DNA of 64,000 nucleotides from Pseudomonas poae (GCA_028869255.1 CP110972.1:377001-441000), one strand, 5' to 3'. Positions 35,997 through 47,432 are shown, numbered from the stretch's first letter. Made by a program: numbers and translations. Notes: generated by a model from the letters alone, not told the origin.

Positions 35997-36779
35997 ATGA
36001 GTGAACGCTACGCCGAGCTGCTGATGTATGTCGCACCGGAGCAAATCCAGCAGGCCAACCAACAGTGGCTGACACGCATCCTCGAGCGCCTCGATACCCC
36101 GCGTCGCAACGCCGATCACCTCGACCTGCGCGGCCTATGGCTGGCCCCTGAGTTGCTTGTCACGCAAACCTGCGGCTACCCGCTGATGACCGAACTGCGC
36201 GGCCAGGTCCGCGTGATCGGCCGGCCACGCTATGAACTGCCTCACAGCAGCAACGGCGCCCACTGCAGCCTGCTGCTGAGCCGTGATGACAACCCGCGTA
36301 TTCACCTGGCGGACTTCTACAACAGCCGCGGCGTGATCAACGGGCACGACTCCAACAGCGGCATGAACCTGCTGCGTGAACGCCTGGCACCGTTGCAGCG
36401 CGATGGCCGGTTCTTCGCCAGCGTCGGCGTCAGTGGCGCCCACCGCGAAAGCCTGCGCTGGCTGCGCGAAGACCACGCCGACCTGGCCGCCATCGACAGC
36501 GTCACCTACGATTACCTGGCGCGTTTCGCCCCGCATGAGGTTGCCGGGCTGCGTATCGTTGCGCACAGCGCACCGAGCCCGACCTTGCCCTACATCGGCC
36601 CGCTTGGCTTAAGCGATCAGCAGGTGCATGAGATCCGTGCCGCGATGAACCTGGCGCTGCCGCAGGTTGCGCAGACGCTGGGGATTCAGGAGGTGTTGGC
36701 CGCCAGCGAAGCCGATTACCAGGTACTGCTCTACTATCAGCAACAGGCTGAGCGGGTCGGTTATCCTGAGCTTCGTTAA
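35997..36779 (+). CDS. PhnD-like substrate-binding-fold protein lacking a signal peptide
   Basis: A 260-residue protein related to PhnD/SsuA/transferrin-type periplasmic binding proteins. Supporting segments are RVIGRPRYELP, RIHLADFYNSRGVINGHDSN, GRFFASVGVSGAHRESLRW and LAAIDSVTYDYLARF, which match the phosphonate-binding-protein pattern of serine-rich ligand loop plus 'AIDSVTY'. There is no signal sequence, so it may act in the cytoplasm as a ligand-binding domain rather than in transport. It starts 9 bp after the desaturase stop, implying one transcript. No permease or ATPase is nearby. Confidence 0.75.
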   Translation: MSERYAELLMYVAPEQIQQANQQWLTRILERLDTPRRNADHLDLRGLWLAPELLVTQTCGYPLMTELRGQVRVIGRPRYELPHSSNGAHCSLLLSRDDNPRIHLADFYNSRGVINGHDSNSGMNLLRERLAPLQRDGRFFASVGVSGAHRESLRWLREDHADLAAIDSVTYDYLARFAPHEVAGLRIVAHSAPSPTLPYIGPLGLSDQQVHEIRAAMNLALPQVAQTLGIQEVLAASEADYQVLLYYQQQAERVGYPELR

Positions 36780-36887
36780 GGTTATATAAAAATACCTTTT
36801 AAATATTATTAAAGAATAAGCAGCCTTGCTAGGATCGCCCCACCGGAACACCGGACATAACGCGCAACCTACTCAGATGGAGCCACT

Positions 36888-37397
36888 ATGTCCGGCGCCG
36901 ACACTTCTCACAGCGATTACGTGGGCGGATTGTTCCGCAGTCATTACGACTGGCTGTGCAGCCGTTTGCACCGCCACCTCGATTCCCGTGCACACGCCGA
37001 AGACATCGCCGCCGACACCTTTGTCCAGCTCCTGAGTGCGCCTGGCGTGCAGCCGATCCGCCAGCCCCGCGCCTTGCTCACCACCATCGCCCAGCGCCTG
37101 ATGTACCAGCTGTGGCGCCGCCGCGATTTGGAACGTGCCTACCTCGACGCCCTGGACAACGACGAAACGTCCACCGCGCCGTCTCCCGAAGACCTGGCGC
37201 AAATGCTCGAAGCCCTGCAAGCCATCGACCAGTTGCTCGATGGCTTGCCGGCCAAGGTCAAGGCGACCTTTTTGCTGTCCCAGCTCAATGGCCTGACCTA
37301 CCCGGAGATCGCCGCCGAGCTGGGCATTTCCCAGCGCTCGGTCAGCGACTACATGGCCCGCGCCTTCAACCGATGCCTACGGCTGTGCCTGGAATGA
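36888..37397 (+). CDS. ECF sigma factor (FecI-like)
   Basis: A 169-residue extracytoplasmic-function sigma factor. Region 2 is visible as SHYDWLCSRLHRHL followed by AEDIAADTFVQLLS, and region 4 as LSQLNGLTYPEIAAELGISQ ahead of RSVSDYMARAF. It is of the iron-starvation/FecI class, expected to be controlled by the anti-sigma FecR encoded next and to drive the TonB receptor further downstream. GGAG precedes the ATG at 36888. The stop codon overlaps the fecR start (ATGA). The upstream gap is AT-rich (TTATATAAAAATACC) and probably holds the promoter. Confidence 0.92.
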   Translation: MSGADTSHSDYVGGLFRSHYDWLCSRLHRHLDSRAHAEDIAADTFVQLLSAPGVQPIRQPRALLTTIAQRLMYQLWRRRDLERAYLDALDNDETSTAPSPEDLAQMLEALQAIDQLLDGLPAKVKATFLLSQLNGLTYPEIAAELGISQRSVSDYMARAFNRCLRLCLE

Positions 37398-38338
37398 ATG
37401 ACCACCTGATCGACAGCGCCACCCACTGGTATGTGCTGCTGCGTTCCGGCCAGGCCACGGCGGGCGACTGGCAGCGCTACGAACACTGGCGTGCCGCCGA
37501 CCCACGCCATGACGCCCTGTGCCGGCAGTTGGAAACCCGCCTTGGGGTGTTCCAGGTTCCCCAGGCGCAAGGGGTCAGTGGCAAGGTTCTGCAGCAGGCG
37601 CTGGAGGCGCCGTCCGGTCGGCGCCAGGTGTTGCAGGTGGCGTTGGCCGGTGCGGGTGTAGCGGTCGGCGCGGCCCTGCTGGCCAGGCCGTTGGGCTTGC
37701 CTTTGACTGAACTCACGGCGGATATCCGCACCGGCACCGGCGAGCGTCGCACCGTCACGCTGGACGATGGCAGCGAGTTGCTGCTCAACGCGCAAAGCGC
37801 GGCGGATATCCAGTTCGACCCGCAACGACGCCTGGTGCGTTTGCGCGAAGGCGAGCTGCTGGCCAAGGTCGCCAGTGAACGCCTGCGACCGTTTCTGATC
37901 CAGACCGACCAGGCGCGCCTGCGCGCCTACGGCAATCGTTTTCTGGTGCGCGAGCGGGCAGGCCAAGGCCAGGTCGTCGCCCTTAACGGCGCGGTAGAAA
38001 TCGACGGCCAGAATGGCGAGCGCCTGCAACTCGCCGCCGGCCATGAAGTGCATTACGACCGCGATGGCTTTGGCCCGGTGCAAGCCAGTTCCTCCGGCGC
38101 CACGGCTTGGGTCGACGGCTTCCTGCAAGTGCGCGACCGCCCGCTGGCCGAAGTGATCGACGCGCTGCGGCCCTATCACAACGGCGTGCTGCGCCTGGAC
38201 CCGGCCGTGGCCGAGTTGCGCGTCAGTGGCCTGTACCGGCTGGACAACCCCCAGCAAATTCTCGACACCCTGGCGCGCACCTTGCCGATCCATATCACCC
38301 GCCGCACTGGGTTGTGGGTGACGGTCAGTGCCACCTGA
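37394..38338 (+). CDS. FecR-like anti-sigma/signal transducer
   Basis: A 314-residue FecR-family protein. The N-terminal DUF4880 domain (about 1-60) contains ATHWYVLLRSGQ and WRAADPRHDALC. A TM segment lies at about 80-100, then the periplasmic FecR domain with GTGERRTVTLDDGSELLLNA and the C-terminal signalling motif AWVDGFLQVRDRPLAEV. It should hold the sigma factor until the TonB receptor signals ligand binding. Its start overlaps the sigma stop by 4 bp. A REP element separates it from the receptor gene. Confidence 0.92.
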   Translation: MNDHLIDSATHWYVLLRSGQATAGDWQRYEHWRAADPRHDALCRQLETRLGVFQVPQAQGVSGKVLQQALEAPSGRRQVLQVALAGAGVAVGAALLARPLGLPLTELTADIRTGTGERRTVTLDDGSELLLNAQSAADIQFDPQRRLVRLREGELLAKVASERLRPFLIQTDQARLRAYGNRFLVRERAGQGQVVALNGAVEIDGQNGERLQLAAGHEVHYDRDGFGPVQASSSGATAWVDGFLQVRDRPLAEVIDALRPYHNGVLRLDPAVAELRVSGLYRLDNPQQILDTLARTLPIHITRRTGLWVTVSAT

Positions 38339-38360
38339 CCTGTGCAACGACTCGGTCAAA

Positions 38361-38449
38361 TGTGGGAGCGGGCTTGCTCGCGAAAGCGGTGTGTCAGCTT
38401 GCACATTCATCACTGAGCCACCGCTTTCGCGAGCAAGCCCGCTCCCACA
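38361..38449. repeat. REP-type inverted repeat between fecR-like gene and TonB receptor
   Basis: TGTGGGAGCGGGCTTGCTCG on the left and its inverted copy ending AAGCCCGCTCCCACA on the right; arms continue through CGAAAGCGGTG and CACCGCTTTCG. Same subtype as 28628, 41245 and 59582. Confidence 0.9.
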
Positions 38450-38580
38450 CTGATTGGGTTACCACTCCACGATCTATGAACATAACCAAACGATCTGCAA
38501 GTTTTGCCCGCGCCATCCCACATCACTCCCGTAAGCGCTGCGGGGAGCAGCGTTATCGAGTTTCCTTGGGGGGAGCCAAA

Positions 38581-41217
<2,637 letters not shown>

Positions 41218-41244
41218 CCGATCTTGAATACCGCGCAGATCAAA

Positions 41245-41333
41245 TGTGGGAGCGGGCTTGCTCGCGAATACGGTGGGTCAGCCAGTTCATGCATCACTGA
41301 CACACCGCATTCGCGAGCAAGCCCGCTCCCACA
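41245..41333. repeat. REP-type inverted repeat after the TonB receptor
   Basis: TGTGGGAGCGGGCTTGCTCG on the left pairs with the right end AAGCCCGCTCCCACA; inner arms GCGAATACGGTG and CACCGCATTCGC pair with one mismatch. It lies between the receptor and the betaine-type binding protein gene. Confidence 0.9.
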
Positions 41334-41378
41334 CTGGATCTTCTGTGTTCTAGAGAATGATTCACCACGAGGTAATGC

Positions 41379-42392
41379 ATGAAAAAACTCAAAACCCTGC
41401 TCGGTGGCTCGCTGCTGGCACTGGCCGTGTTAGCGCAACCCACAACAGCCGCCGAAGCCGTCAAACCCATCCACTTCGGCGATATCACCTGGGAAAGCGG
41501 CAGCCTGATCACCGAGGTGCTGCGCCTGATCGTCGAGAAAGGCTACGGCCTGCCCACCGATACTTTGCCCGGCAGCACCGTAAGCCTGGAGGCCGCGCTG
41601 GCCAAAGACGATATCCAGGTGATCGGCGAAGAATGGGCCGGGCGCAGTCCGGCGTGGGTCAAGGCCGAAAGCGAAGGCAAAGTGTTAGGCCTGGGTGACA
41701 CGGTCAAGGGCGCCACCGAAGGCTGGTGGGTGCCGGAATACGTGATCAAGGGCGACGCGGCACGCGGCATCAAACCCCTGGCGCCGGACCTCAAGTCGGT
41801 GGCCGACCTGGCGCGCTACAAAGACGTGTTCCGCGACCCCGAAGACCCGAGCCGTGGGCGCTTCCTCAACAGCCCCACCGGCTGGACCTCGGAGATCGTC
41901 AACAGCCAGAAACTCAAGGCGTACAAACTTACCGACAGCTTCGTCAACTTCCGCACCGGCTCCGGCGCGGCGCTGGATGCCGAGGTGGCGTCGTCGATCC
42001 GCCGCGGCAAACCGGTGCTGTTCTACTACTGGTCGCCCACCCCGCTGCTGGGGCGTTTCAAGCTGATCAAACTGGAAGAGCCGCCGTTCAATGCCGAGGC
42101 TTGGAAGACCTTGTCCGACGCGAAAAACCCCAACCCCATCGGCACCCGCTCGATGCCGGCACGCCTGGCGATCGGGGTGTCGGCACCGTTCAAGGCGCAG
42201 TACCCGCAACTGGTCAGCGTGTTTGAGAAAGTCGACCTGCCGATTGACCTGCTCAACGGCATCCTGGGGGACATGAGCGAGAAACGCACGCCGCCACGCC
42301 AGGTTGCGCAAGCCTTCCTCAAGGACCATCCGCAAGTCTGGCAACAATGGGTGCCGGCGGATGTGGCGACCAAGATCCAGGGAGCGTTGTGA
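41379..42392 (+). CDS. Glycine-betaine/ProX-type ABC substrate-binding protein
   Basis: A 337-residue periplasmic binding protein of the OpuAC/ProX family. The signal peptide MKKLKTLLGGSLLALAVLAQ is cleaved near TTAAEA. The family pattern IHFGDITWESGSLITEVLRL, IQVIGEEWAGRSPAW and ATEGWWVPEYVI is clear; the Trp-rich sites would cage a quaternary ammonium group. No permease or ATPase gene lies nearby, so either it borrows a distant transporter or it has another role. The stop overlaps the start of the next gene (TGATG), so it heads a four-gene, tightly spaced unit. Confidence 0.88.
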   Translation: MKKLKTLLGGSLLALAVLAQPTTAAEAVKPIHFGDITWESGSLITEVLRLIVEKGYGLPTDTLPGSTVSLEAALAKDDIQVIGEEWAGRSPAWVKAESEGKVLGLGDTVKGATEGWWVPEYVIKGDAARGIKPLAPDLKSVADLARYKDVFRDPEDPSRGRFLNSPTGWTSEIVNSQKLKAYKLTDSFVNFRTGSGAALDAEVASSIRRGKPVLFYYWSPTPLLGRFKLIKLEEPPFNAEAWKTLSDAKNPNPIGTRSMPARLAIGVSAPFKAQYPQLVSVFEKVDLPIDLLNGILGDMSEKRTPPRQVAQAFLKDHPQVWQQWVPADVATKIQGAL

Positions 42393-43324
42393 TGCTTAAA
42401 ACCTTCGCTGCTGTGGTGCTTGCACTGGTCGCCGGGCAAACCCTGGCGGCCGAACCCGCCACCTTGCGGATCGGTTACCAGAAAAGCTCGGTGAGCATGG
42501 TACTGGCCCGCGAGCACAAACTCTTCGAAGCCGCGTTGCCCGGCACCGAGGTGCAGTGGATCGAATTTCTCGGCGGGCCGCCGCTGATCGAAGCGCTCAA
42601 CGCCGGCAGCCTGGACATCGGCAATATCGGCGACATCCCGCCGATCTTCGCCCAGGCCGCCGGCATCGAGTTGCAGTACTTCGCCGTCGAGCCCAACGAG
42701 GGTAAATCCGAAGCGGTGCTGGTGCCAAAAAATAGCAGCGTGCAGAGCGTGGCCGAACTCAAGGGCAAGCGCGTGGCGTTGCTCAAGGGTTCCAGCGCCC
42801 ACAACCTGTTCCCTAAAAGCCTGCTGCGTGCGGGCTTGCAATGGAAGGACGTAAACGTGGTGTACCTGTCGCCGTCCGATGGGCGCGCCGCGTTCGAACA
42901 AGGCAAGGTCGACGCCTGGGTGGTGTGGGACCCGTACTACTCGGCCGCCGTGGTCGACGGTTCCGCCCGAGTGCTGGGCGATGGCCAAGGGCTTAACCCG
43001 GCGGGCACGTTTTTTGTCGCCAGCGGCCCGTTTATCAAACAGCATCCGCAGGCCATCGGCACGATTATCCAGACCCTGGCCAAGGCGCAGCGCCTGTCCC
43101 TCGACCAGCCCGACGAGAGCATTGCGTTGATGGCCAAGACCCTCGGCCTGCAACCGGCGGTGGTCAAAAGCTACTTCGAACACCGCTCCTCCACGCCGAT
43201 CCGTCCTCTGCAAGCCAGCGACATCGCCACCCAGCAACGCACCGCCGACCTGTTTTTGGCCAACGGCCTGATCCCGAAAAAGTTCGATGTGCAGCAAGCA
43301 GTGTTCAAGGCCCCAAAGCCCTAA
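42392..43324 (+). CDS. Aliphatic sulfonate/SsuA-type ABC substrate-binding protein
   Basis: A 310-residue binding protein of the SsuA/NrtA/TauA family. The signal peptide MLKTFAAVVLALVAGQTLAA precedes the mature start EPATLRIGYQKSS. Conserved features are IEFLGGPPLIEALNAGSLDIG, the ligand-pocket GDIPPIFAQAAG, and WVVWDPYYSAAV. Such proteins bind sulfonates, taurine or related anions. The ATG at 42392 has GGAG upstream and overlaps the previous stop. It is a second binding protein from a different family with no permease alongside. The OCD-family gene follows 22 bp later. Confidence 0.88.
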   Translation: MLKTFAAVVLALVAGQTLAAEPATLRIGYQKSSVSMVLAREHKLFEAALPGTEVQWIEFLGGPPLIEALNAGSLDIGNIGDIPPIFAQAAGIELQYFAVEPNEGKSEAVLVPKNSSVQSVAELKGKRVALLKGSSAHNLFPKSLLRAGLQWKDVNVVYLSPSDGRAAFEQGKVDAWVVWDPYYSAAVVDGSARVLGDGQGLNPAGTFFVASGPFIKQHPQAIGTIIQTLAKAQRLSLDQPDESIALMAKTLGLQPAVVKSYFEHRSSTPIRPLQASDIATQQRTADLFLANGLIPKKFDVQQAVFKAPKP

Positions 43325-43346
43325 TGCCTTAATCAGTGAGCAGACC

Positions 43347-44351
43347 ATGCAACCGATCTACATTGATTTTCTCAACGGCCTCGACATCGACGAACTGGGG
43401 CTCACCAATGATGAAATCCTCAGCGCCATCGAAGCCAGTCTGGCGATTCAAGGGCGTGGCGAGGCGGTGATCGAGCCGCGCACCCACTTGATTCCCGGCG
43501 GTGAGATCAACGGCCACTTCAACGTGCTGCGCGGCGTCCTGGGTGGCGATATCGGCTACGCCGGGGTCAAGGTGGTGGGCGACTTTGTCGACAACTACCG
43601 CAAGGGACTGCCCTCGGAACTGGCGATCCTCAACCTGCTGGACCCGGCCACCGGCATTCCAAAAGCCATCCTCGACGCCTCGGCGATCACCGATATGCGC
43701 ACCGGCGCGGTCACCGCCATCGGCGCCAAATACCTGGCTCGGCCCGACAGCAAGGTGCTCGCGCATATCGGCGCGCGCGGCACGGCGTACTGGAATGTGC
43801 GGCTGCTGGACCACCTGTTCGATTTTGAGGAAATCCGTGTGCATTCGCGGCGCAGCGAAAGCCGCGAAGCCTTTGCCGAACGCCTGCGCCAGGACCTCGG
43901 CAAGCCGGTGATTGTCACGCACGATTGGGAGTCCACAGTGCGGGGCGCCGACATCGTGGTCGAGGCCTCGCGCCTGGATCAGCCCGAACCCTTGCTGCAC
44001 ACCGAGTGGATCAAACCCGGCGCGTTTGTGGTGCCCTACGGCACCATGAGCGCGGTGCAATTGTCTCTCACCGACATCATGAGCAAGCGGGTGGTGGACG
44101 ATTGGGGCCAGTGCAAGGGCGGGCTGTTCGGCTCGCTGCGTGCGCATGTGGAGGCCGGAAAGCTCAGCGCCGAGACCCTGCACGCCGAGCTTGGGCAAAT
44201 CGTCGCCGGCTTGAAAAGCGGCCGCGAAACCCCCGAGGAAACCATCCTGTTCTGGCACCGTGGGCTGAGCCTCAGCGATATCGCCCTGGGCCATGCGCTG
44301 CTGGAAAAAGCCAAGCGCCTGGGGCTTGGCCAGCGGCTGCGCTGGGCATGA
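43347..44351 (+). CDS. Ornithine cyclodeaminase/mu-crystallin family protein
   Basis: A 334-residue OCD-family protein. The N-terminal catalytic region contains VIEPRTHLIPGG and the conserved PxxGIPKAILDASAITDMRTGAVTAIGAKYLA block, here split as ATGIPKAILDASAIT and DMRTGAVTAIGA. The NAD-binding loop is IGARGTAYWNVRLLD. Family enzymes deaminate ornithine, reduce cyclic ketimines, or form amino acids such as diaminopropionate in siderophore pathways, so the reaction here is not predictable. The ATG at 43347 begins MQPIYIDFLNGL. The stop overlaps the start of the HAL-family gene by 4 bp (ATGA), implying coupled translation and a linked function. Confidence 0.86.
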   Translation: MQPIYIDFLNGLDIDELGLTNDEILSAIEASLAIQGRGEAVIEPRTHLIPGGEINGHFNVLRGVLGGDIGYAGVKVVGDFVDNYRKGLPSELAILNLLDPATGIPKAILDASAITDMRTGAVTAIGAKYLARPDSKVLAHIGARGTAYWNVRLLDHLFDFEEIRVHSRRSESREAFAERLRQDLGKPVIVTHDWESTVRGADIVVEASRLDQPEPLLHTEWIKPGAFVVPYGTMSAVQLSLTDIMSKRVVDDWGQCKGGLFGSLRAHVEAGKLSAETLHAELGQIVAGLKSGRETPEETILFWHRGLSLSDIALGHALLEKAKRLGLGQRLRWA

Positions 44352-45742
44352 TCCACTTCGATCCTCAGGGCCTGTCGCTCGCCGATTTGCTGGCGATTGC
44401 CCGGCAGGACAGCCCGGCGGACTTCACCACCCAGGCGCGCCAACGTATCGACGAAGGCCACCGGTTGCTGGTGAAACTGGCGGCGCAAGGCGTGCCGATC
44501 TATGGCGTGACCACCGGCCTCGGCGCGGCGGTGGACACTGCCGTGGCGCCGTTGCAGGCGAGCATTCCGCTGGGGCGTGCGGTGGGGGTGGGGCGCCTGG
44601 CCAATCGACAGGAATTGCGTGCGATCACGGCGGCGCGCCTGGCCGGGTTAGCCCAGGGCCGCTCGGGCATTTCACCGCGCGCGGCAGAGGCGTTGCTGGG
44701 CCTGCTCAACAGCGGCGTCGAGCCCGAGGTGCCGTTGCTCGGCTCGTTGGGGGAGGCGGACCTGGCACCGTTGGCCCACTTGAGCCTGGCGCTCAGTGTG
44801 GCGTTGACCGGTAAGGATGGCCTGGCGCTGGTGTCGGCGAATGCCGCCAGTGTGGGGCTGGGGGCCTTGCTGGTGTTCGAGGCGCAGCAGGTATTGGACG
44901 CCTTGCTGGCGGCGTTGGCCGTGTCGTGCGAAGGCTACCGGGCCAACCTCAGCCCGTTTCAGCCATGGGCTTCACGCCTGCGGCCGGCGCCTGGGCAAAC
45001 CGCGCAGTCGGCGGCATTGCTGCAGTTGCTGGCGGGCGGCGAGCTGGCGGATAACCCGCGCCGCTTGCAGGACCCGTTGAGTTTTCGTTGTGCAACGGTG
45101 GTGCAGGGCGCGGCGCATCAGGCGTTGCAGCAGTTGCATGAGCTGGTCGAGTTGGAACTGCGCAGTGGCGCGGATAACCCGGCGTTGATCAGTGAAGAAG
45201 CGCTGGTGTTGGCCACGGCCAATTTCGACAGCACGCATTTGGCGTTGGCCGCCGAAGGGCTGGGCCTGGCCCTGGGTCGGGTGGCCGCGTGCAGCGCTGA
45301 GCGCATTGCCAAATTGCTCTCGCCCACGTCCAGCGACTTGCCGCGTTTTTTGATCACACAGCCGGGGCATGTGGGGATGGCAGCATTGCAGCGCACCAGC
45401 GCGGCGTTGCTCGCGGAGATCGGGCACCTGGCCAACCCGTTACCGGCGGTCAGTGTGCCGGTGGCCGACCGCGTGGAAGACTACGCCGGGCAGGCCCTGG
45501 CCGTGGTCGACAAGACCCGCCGCTTGACCGAGCGGGTGTTGTGGCTGGCCAGCATCGAACTGATCGTCGCCGCGCAAGCGGTGGAGCTGCGCGGGCAACT
45601 GCAACTGGGGCAGGGGGCTAGGCGGATTCATGAGGCCGTGCGCAGCCAGGTGGCGCATCTGGATCAGGATCGGTCGGGCTCCGTGGATGTGCTGGCGCTA
45701 AGTGCCTTCATCGCGGCTGGCCACTTGAAACCCTTTCTCTAA
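44348..45742 (+). CDS. HAL/PAL-superfamily lyase lacking the MIO-forming triad
   Basis: A 464-residue member of the histidine/phenylalanine ammonia-lyase superfamily: IYGVTTGLGA (residues 51-60), QDPLSFRCAT (241-250), RSGADNPAL and ERIAKLLSPTSSDLP. In active ammonia-lyases the segment reads GSxGASGDLAPL and its Ala-Ser-Gly forms the MIO cofactor. Here residues 132-142 read GSLGEADLAPL, one residue shorter and without Ala-Ser-Gly. The NGTQ motif and the catalytic Tyr of QDPYSLRC (Leu244 here) are also absent. MIO-based deamination is therefore unlikely; another elimination is possible. From memory, the superfamily member ergothionase also works without MIO. The start overlaps the OCD stop. Confidence 0.85.
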   Translation: MIHFDPQGLSLADLLAIARQDSPADFTTQARQRIDEGHRLLVKLAAQGVPIYGVTTGLGAAVDTAVAPLQASIPLGRAVGVGRLANRQELRAITAARLAGLAQGRSGISPRAAEALLGLLNSGVEPEVPLLGSLGEADLAPLAHLSLALSVALTGKDGLALVSANAASVGLGALLVFEAQQVLDALLAALAVSCEGYRANLSPFQPWASRLRPAPGQTAQSAALLQLLAGGELADNPRRLQDPLSFRCATVVQGAAHQALQQLHELVELELRSGADNPALISEEALVLATANFDSTHLALAAEGLGLALGRVAACSAERIAKLLSPTSSDLPRFLITQPGHVGMAALQRTSAALLAEIGHLANPLPAVSVPVADRVEDYAGQALAVVDKTRRLTERVLWLASIELIVAAQAVELRGQLQLGQGARRIHEAVRSQVAHLDQDRSGSVDVLALSAFIAAGHLKPFL

Positions 45743-45757
45743 CCCCACGAAGATCAA

Positions 45758-45846
45758 CTGTGGGCGCTGGCTTGCCTGCGATGGCATCAGCGCGGTGTAC
45801 CTGAAGTACCAAGGCGCCTGCATCGCAGGCAAGCCAGCTCCCACAG
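45758..45846. repeat. REP-type inverted repeat, CTGGCTTGCCTGCGAT subtype
   Basis: CTGTGGGCGCTGGCTTGCCT on the left pairs with the right end GGCAAGCCAGCTCCCACAG; inner arms GCGATGGC and GCATCGC. It separates the convergent HAL-like and GST genes. Confidence 0.88.
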
Positions 45847-45863
45847 GTTGATTGCATTTCAGG

Positions 45864-46466
45864 TCATGGGCTTTCGGCGGCCAGCGCTGCGATCACTGCA
45901 GGCCGTTGGCCTACCCGCTTTTGAAACGCCGCCAGCGCCGGCCATTTGCCCAGATCGATAGCGTGAAAGGCTGCCCAGCGCAGCACCACGAACAGGTACG
46001 CGTCCGCCACCGAATACTGCTCGCCCAGCAAATAATCCTGGTGCTCCAATGTTTGCACCAGCACCGCAAAACGCTTGAACAACGTGGCCTGGAACATGGC
46101 CCGCACTTCACCTTGAATGGCGTCGTTGAAGAACACTGCCAGCCCGCCATGAATCTCGCTGGCGATAAAGTTCAGCCATTCCTGCAAACGCACGCGCTCC
46201 CAGCTGCCATTGGCCGGGGCCAGGTGGGCTGTGGGTTTCAGGTCGGCCAGGTATTGCAGGATCGCGCTGGCTTCGGTCAATACCTGGCCATTCTCCAGCT
46301 GCAGCGCCGCCACATAGCCCTTGGGGTTGACCTGCAGAAAGTCCTGGCCATCGGCGGTGGTTTTGGCCTGGTTGTCGACCAGCACCAGCTCGAACGGCAG
46401 CGCCAATTCGCGCAGCACGATATGCGGGGCGAGGGAACAGGCGTGAGGGAAGAAATACAGTTTCAT
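45864..46466 (-). CDS. Glutathione S-transferase (GstA-like, beta class)
   Basis: A 200-residue cytosolic GST. The N-terminal thioredoxin-like domain starts MKLYFFPHACSLAPHIVLRE, with the Cys and Ser of bacterial beta-class enzymes, and has the glutathione-binding VNPKGYVAAL and LTEASAILQYLA. The C-terminal helical domain includes YSVADAYLFVVLRW. It conjugates or transfers glutathione to electrophiles; the substrate is unknown. GGAGCT precedes the start. A divergent LysR gene begins 96 bp away and is the likely regulator. Confidence 0.93.
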   Translation of the reverse strand: MKLYFFPHACSLAPHIVLRELALPFELVLVDNQAKTTADGQDFLQVNPKGYVAALQLENGQVLTEASAILQYLADLKPTAHLAPANGSWERVRLQEWLNFIASEIHGGLAVFFNDAIQGEVRAMFQATLFKRFAVLVQTLEHQDYLLGEQYSVADAYLFVVLRWAAFHAIDLGKWPALAAFQKRVGQRPAVIAALAAESP

Positions 46467-46562
46467 CTGGGGCAGCTCCGTTGAATTTGCGCCAGTCTCA
46501 CGGGCATGGCACCGTGCGTAAAATTAAACCTTCAGCACCCCGCCATAAGGACAGCTACTGCC

Positions 46563-47432
46563 ATGATGAACCTGATGCACTGGCGCCTGCTGGTGGCCGT
46601 GGCCGATCACGGCAGCATCACTGCGGCCGCCGAACACGTGGGCATGACCCAGTCCGCCGCGAGCCAGGCCATGGCCGGCATGGAGGCGACCCTGGGCGCG
46701 CAGCTGTTTACCCGTGAGCCGCGCAAGACCTTGCCCACGGCCCTGGGGCTGAGTGTGATTGAGCAGGCGCGGGTGATGCTGGGCGCCTTGCAGGCGATTC
46801 GCAGCACTGTGGATGAAGCCAGGCCCATGCTGCGTGGGACGATTCGCATCGCCAGTTTCCCCATGGTATTGGCGAGGTTTCTGACACCCTTGTTGCAGCG
46901 CTTCGCTCAGCTCTACCCCGGCATCGAGGTCACCACCCTGGATGTGACGGACAATGAAGTACTGACCTTGCTCGATGCCGACCTGATCGACCTGGGTGTG
47001 GTGCTCAACCCCAAACCCGAGCGCAATGCCACGGTATTGGGCCGTGACCTGTGGTTGGCGGTGCTGCCGACCACTCACCCGCTGGCGCAGCGGCCGGCTG
47101 ATGCCACGGTGTCGCTTGCGCAATTGCTTGAGCAACCCTTCGTGCTTGCCACCGGTGGTTGCACCGCGAATGCCCGCAGCCTGGGCGCGGCAGCGGGGCT
47201 GACCCTGCGCGATATCCGCGTGGAAGTGCGCGAATGGAACAGCGCTTTCAGCCTGGTGCGTGAAGGCGTCGGCGTGACCCTGGTGCCGGAGATGGCCCTG
47301 CCCACCCTGCGCAAGGGCCTGCGCGTAATGCCGCTGACGGAGCCGCTGCACCGCGAGTTTGCACTGGTCGGATCGCCCACCCAGACACCCTCTGCTGCCG
47401 CCTGTGCACTGCTGAAAATGCTGGCGGACTAG
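46563..47432 (+). CDS. LysR-family transcriptional regulator
   Basis: A 289-residue LysR-type regulator. The helix-turn-helix region is GSITAAAEHVGMTQSAASQA near residues 17-36, and the C-terminal co-inducer domain includes GTIRIASFPMVLARFLTPLL and VREGVGVTLVPEMALP. The ATG at 46563 is followed immediately by a second ATG; AAGGA lies 11 nt upstream of the first, which is preferred. It is divergent from the GST gene and probably controls it. The ligand is unknown. Confidence 0.88.
   Translation: MMNLMHWRLLVAVADHGSITAAAEHVGMTQSAASQAMAGMEATLGAQLFTREPRKTLPTALGLSVIEQARVMLGALQAIRSTVDEARPMLRGTIRIASFPMVLARFLTPLLQRFAQLYPGIEVTTLDVTDNEVLTLLDADLIDLGVVLNPKPERNATVLGRDLWLAVLPTTHPLAQRPADATVSLAQLLEQPFVLATGGCTANARSLGAAAGLTLRDIRVEVREWNSAFSLVREGVGVTLVPEMALPTLRKGLRVMPLTEPLHREFALVGSPTQTPSAAACALLKMLAD

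Noticed and set aside
36780..36802. AAGGT...ACCTT stem after the PhnD-like gene
   Set aside because: Only five pairs with a long AT loop; more likely part of the AT-rich promoter of the sigma gene than a terminator.
44348..45742. Assignment as hutH for histidine degradation
   Set aside because: The MIO triad, NGTQ and catalytic Tyr are missing and no hutU/hutI genes are adjacent.
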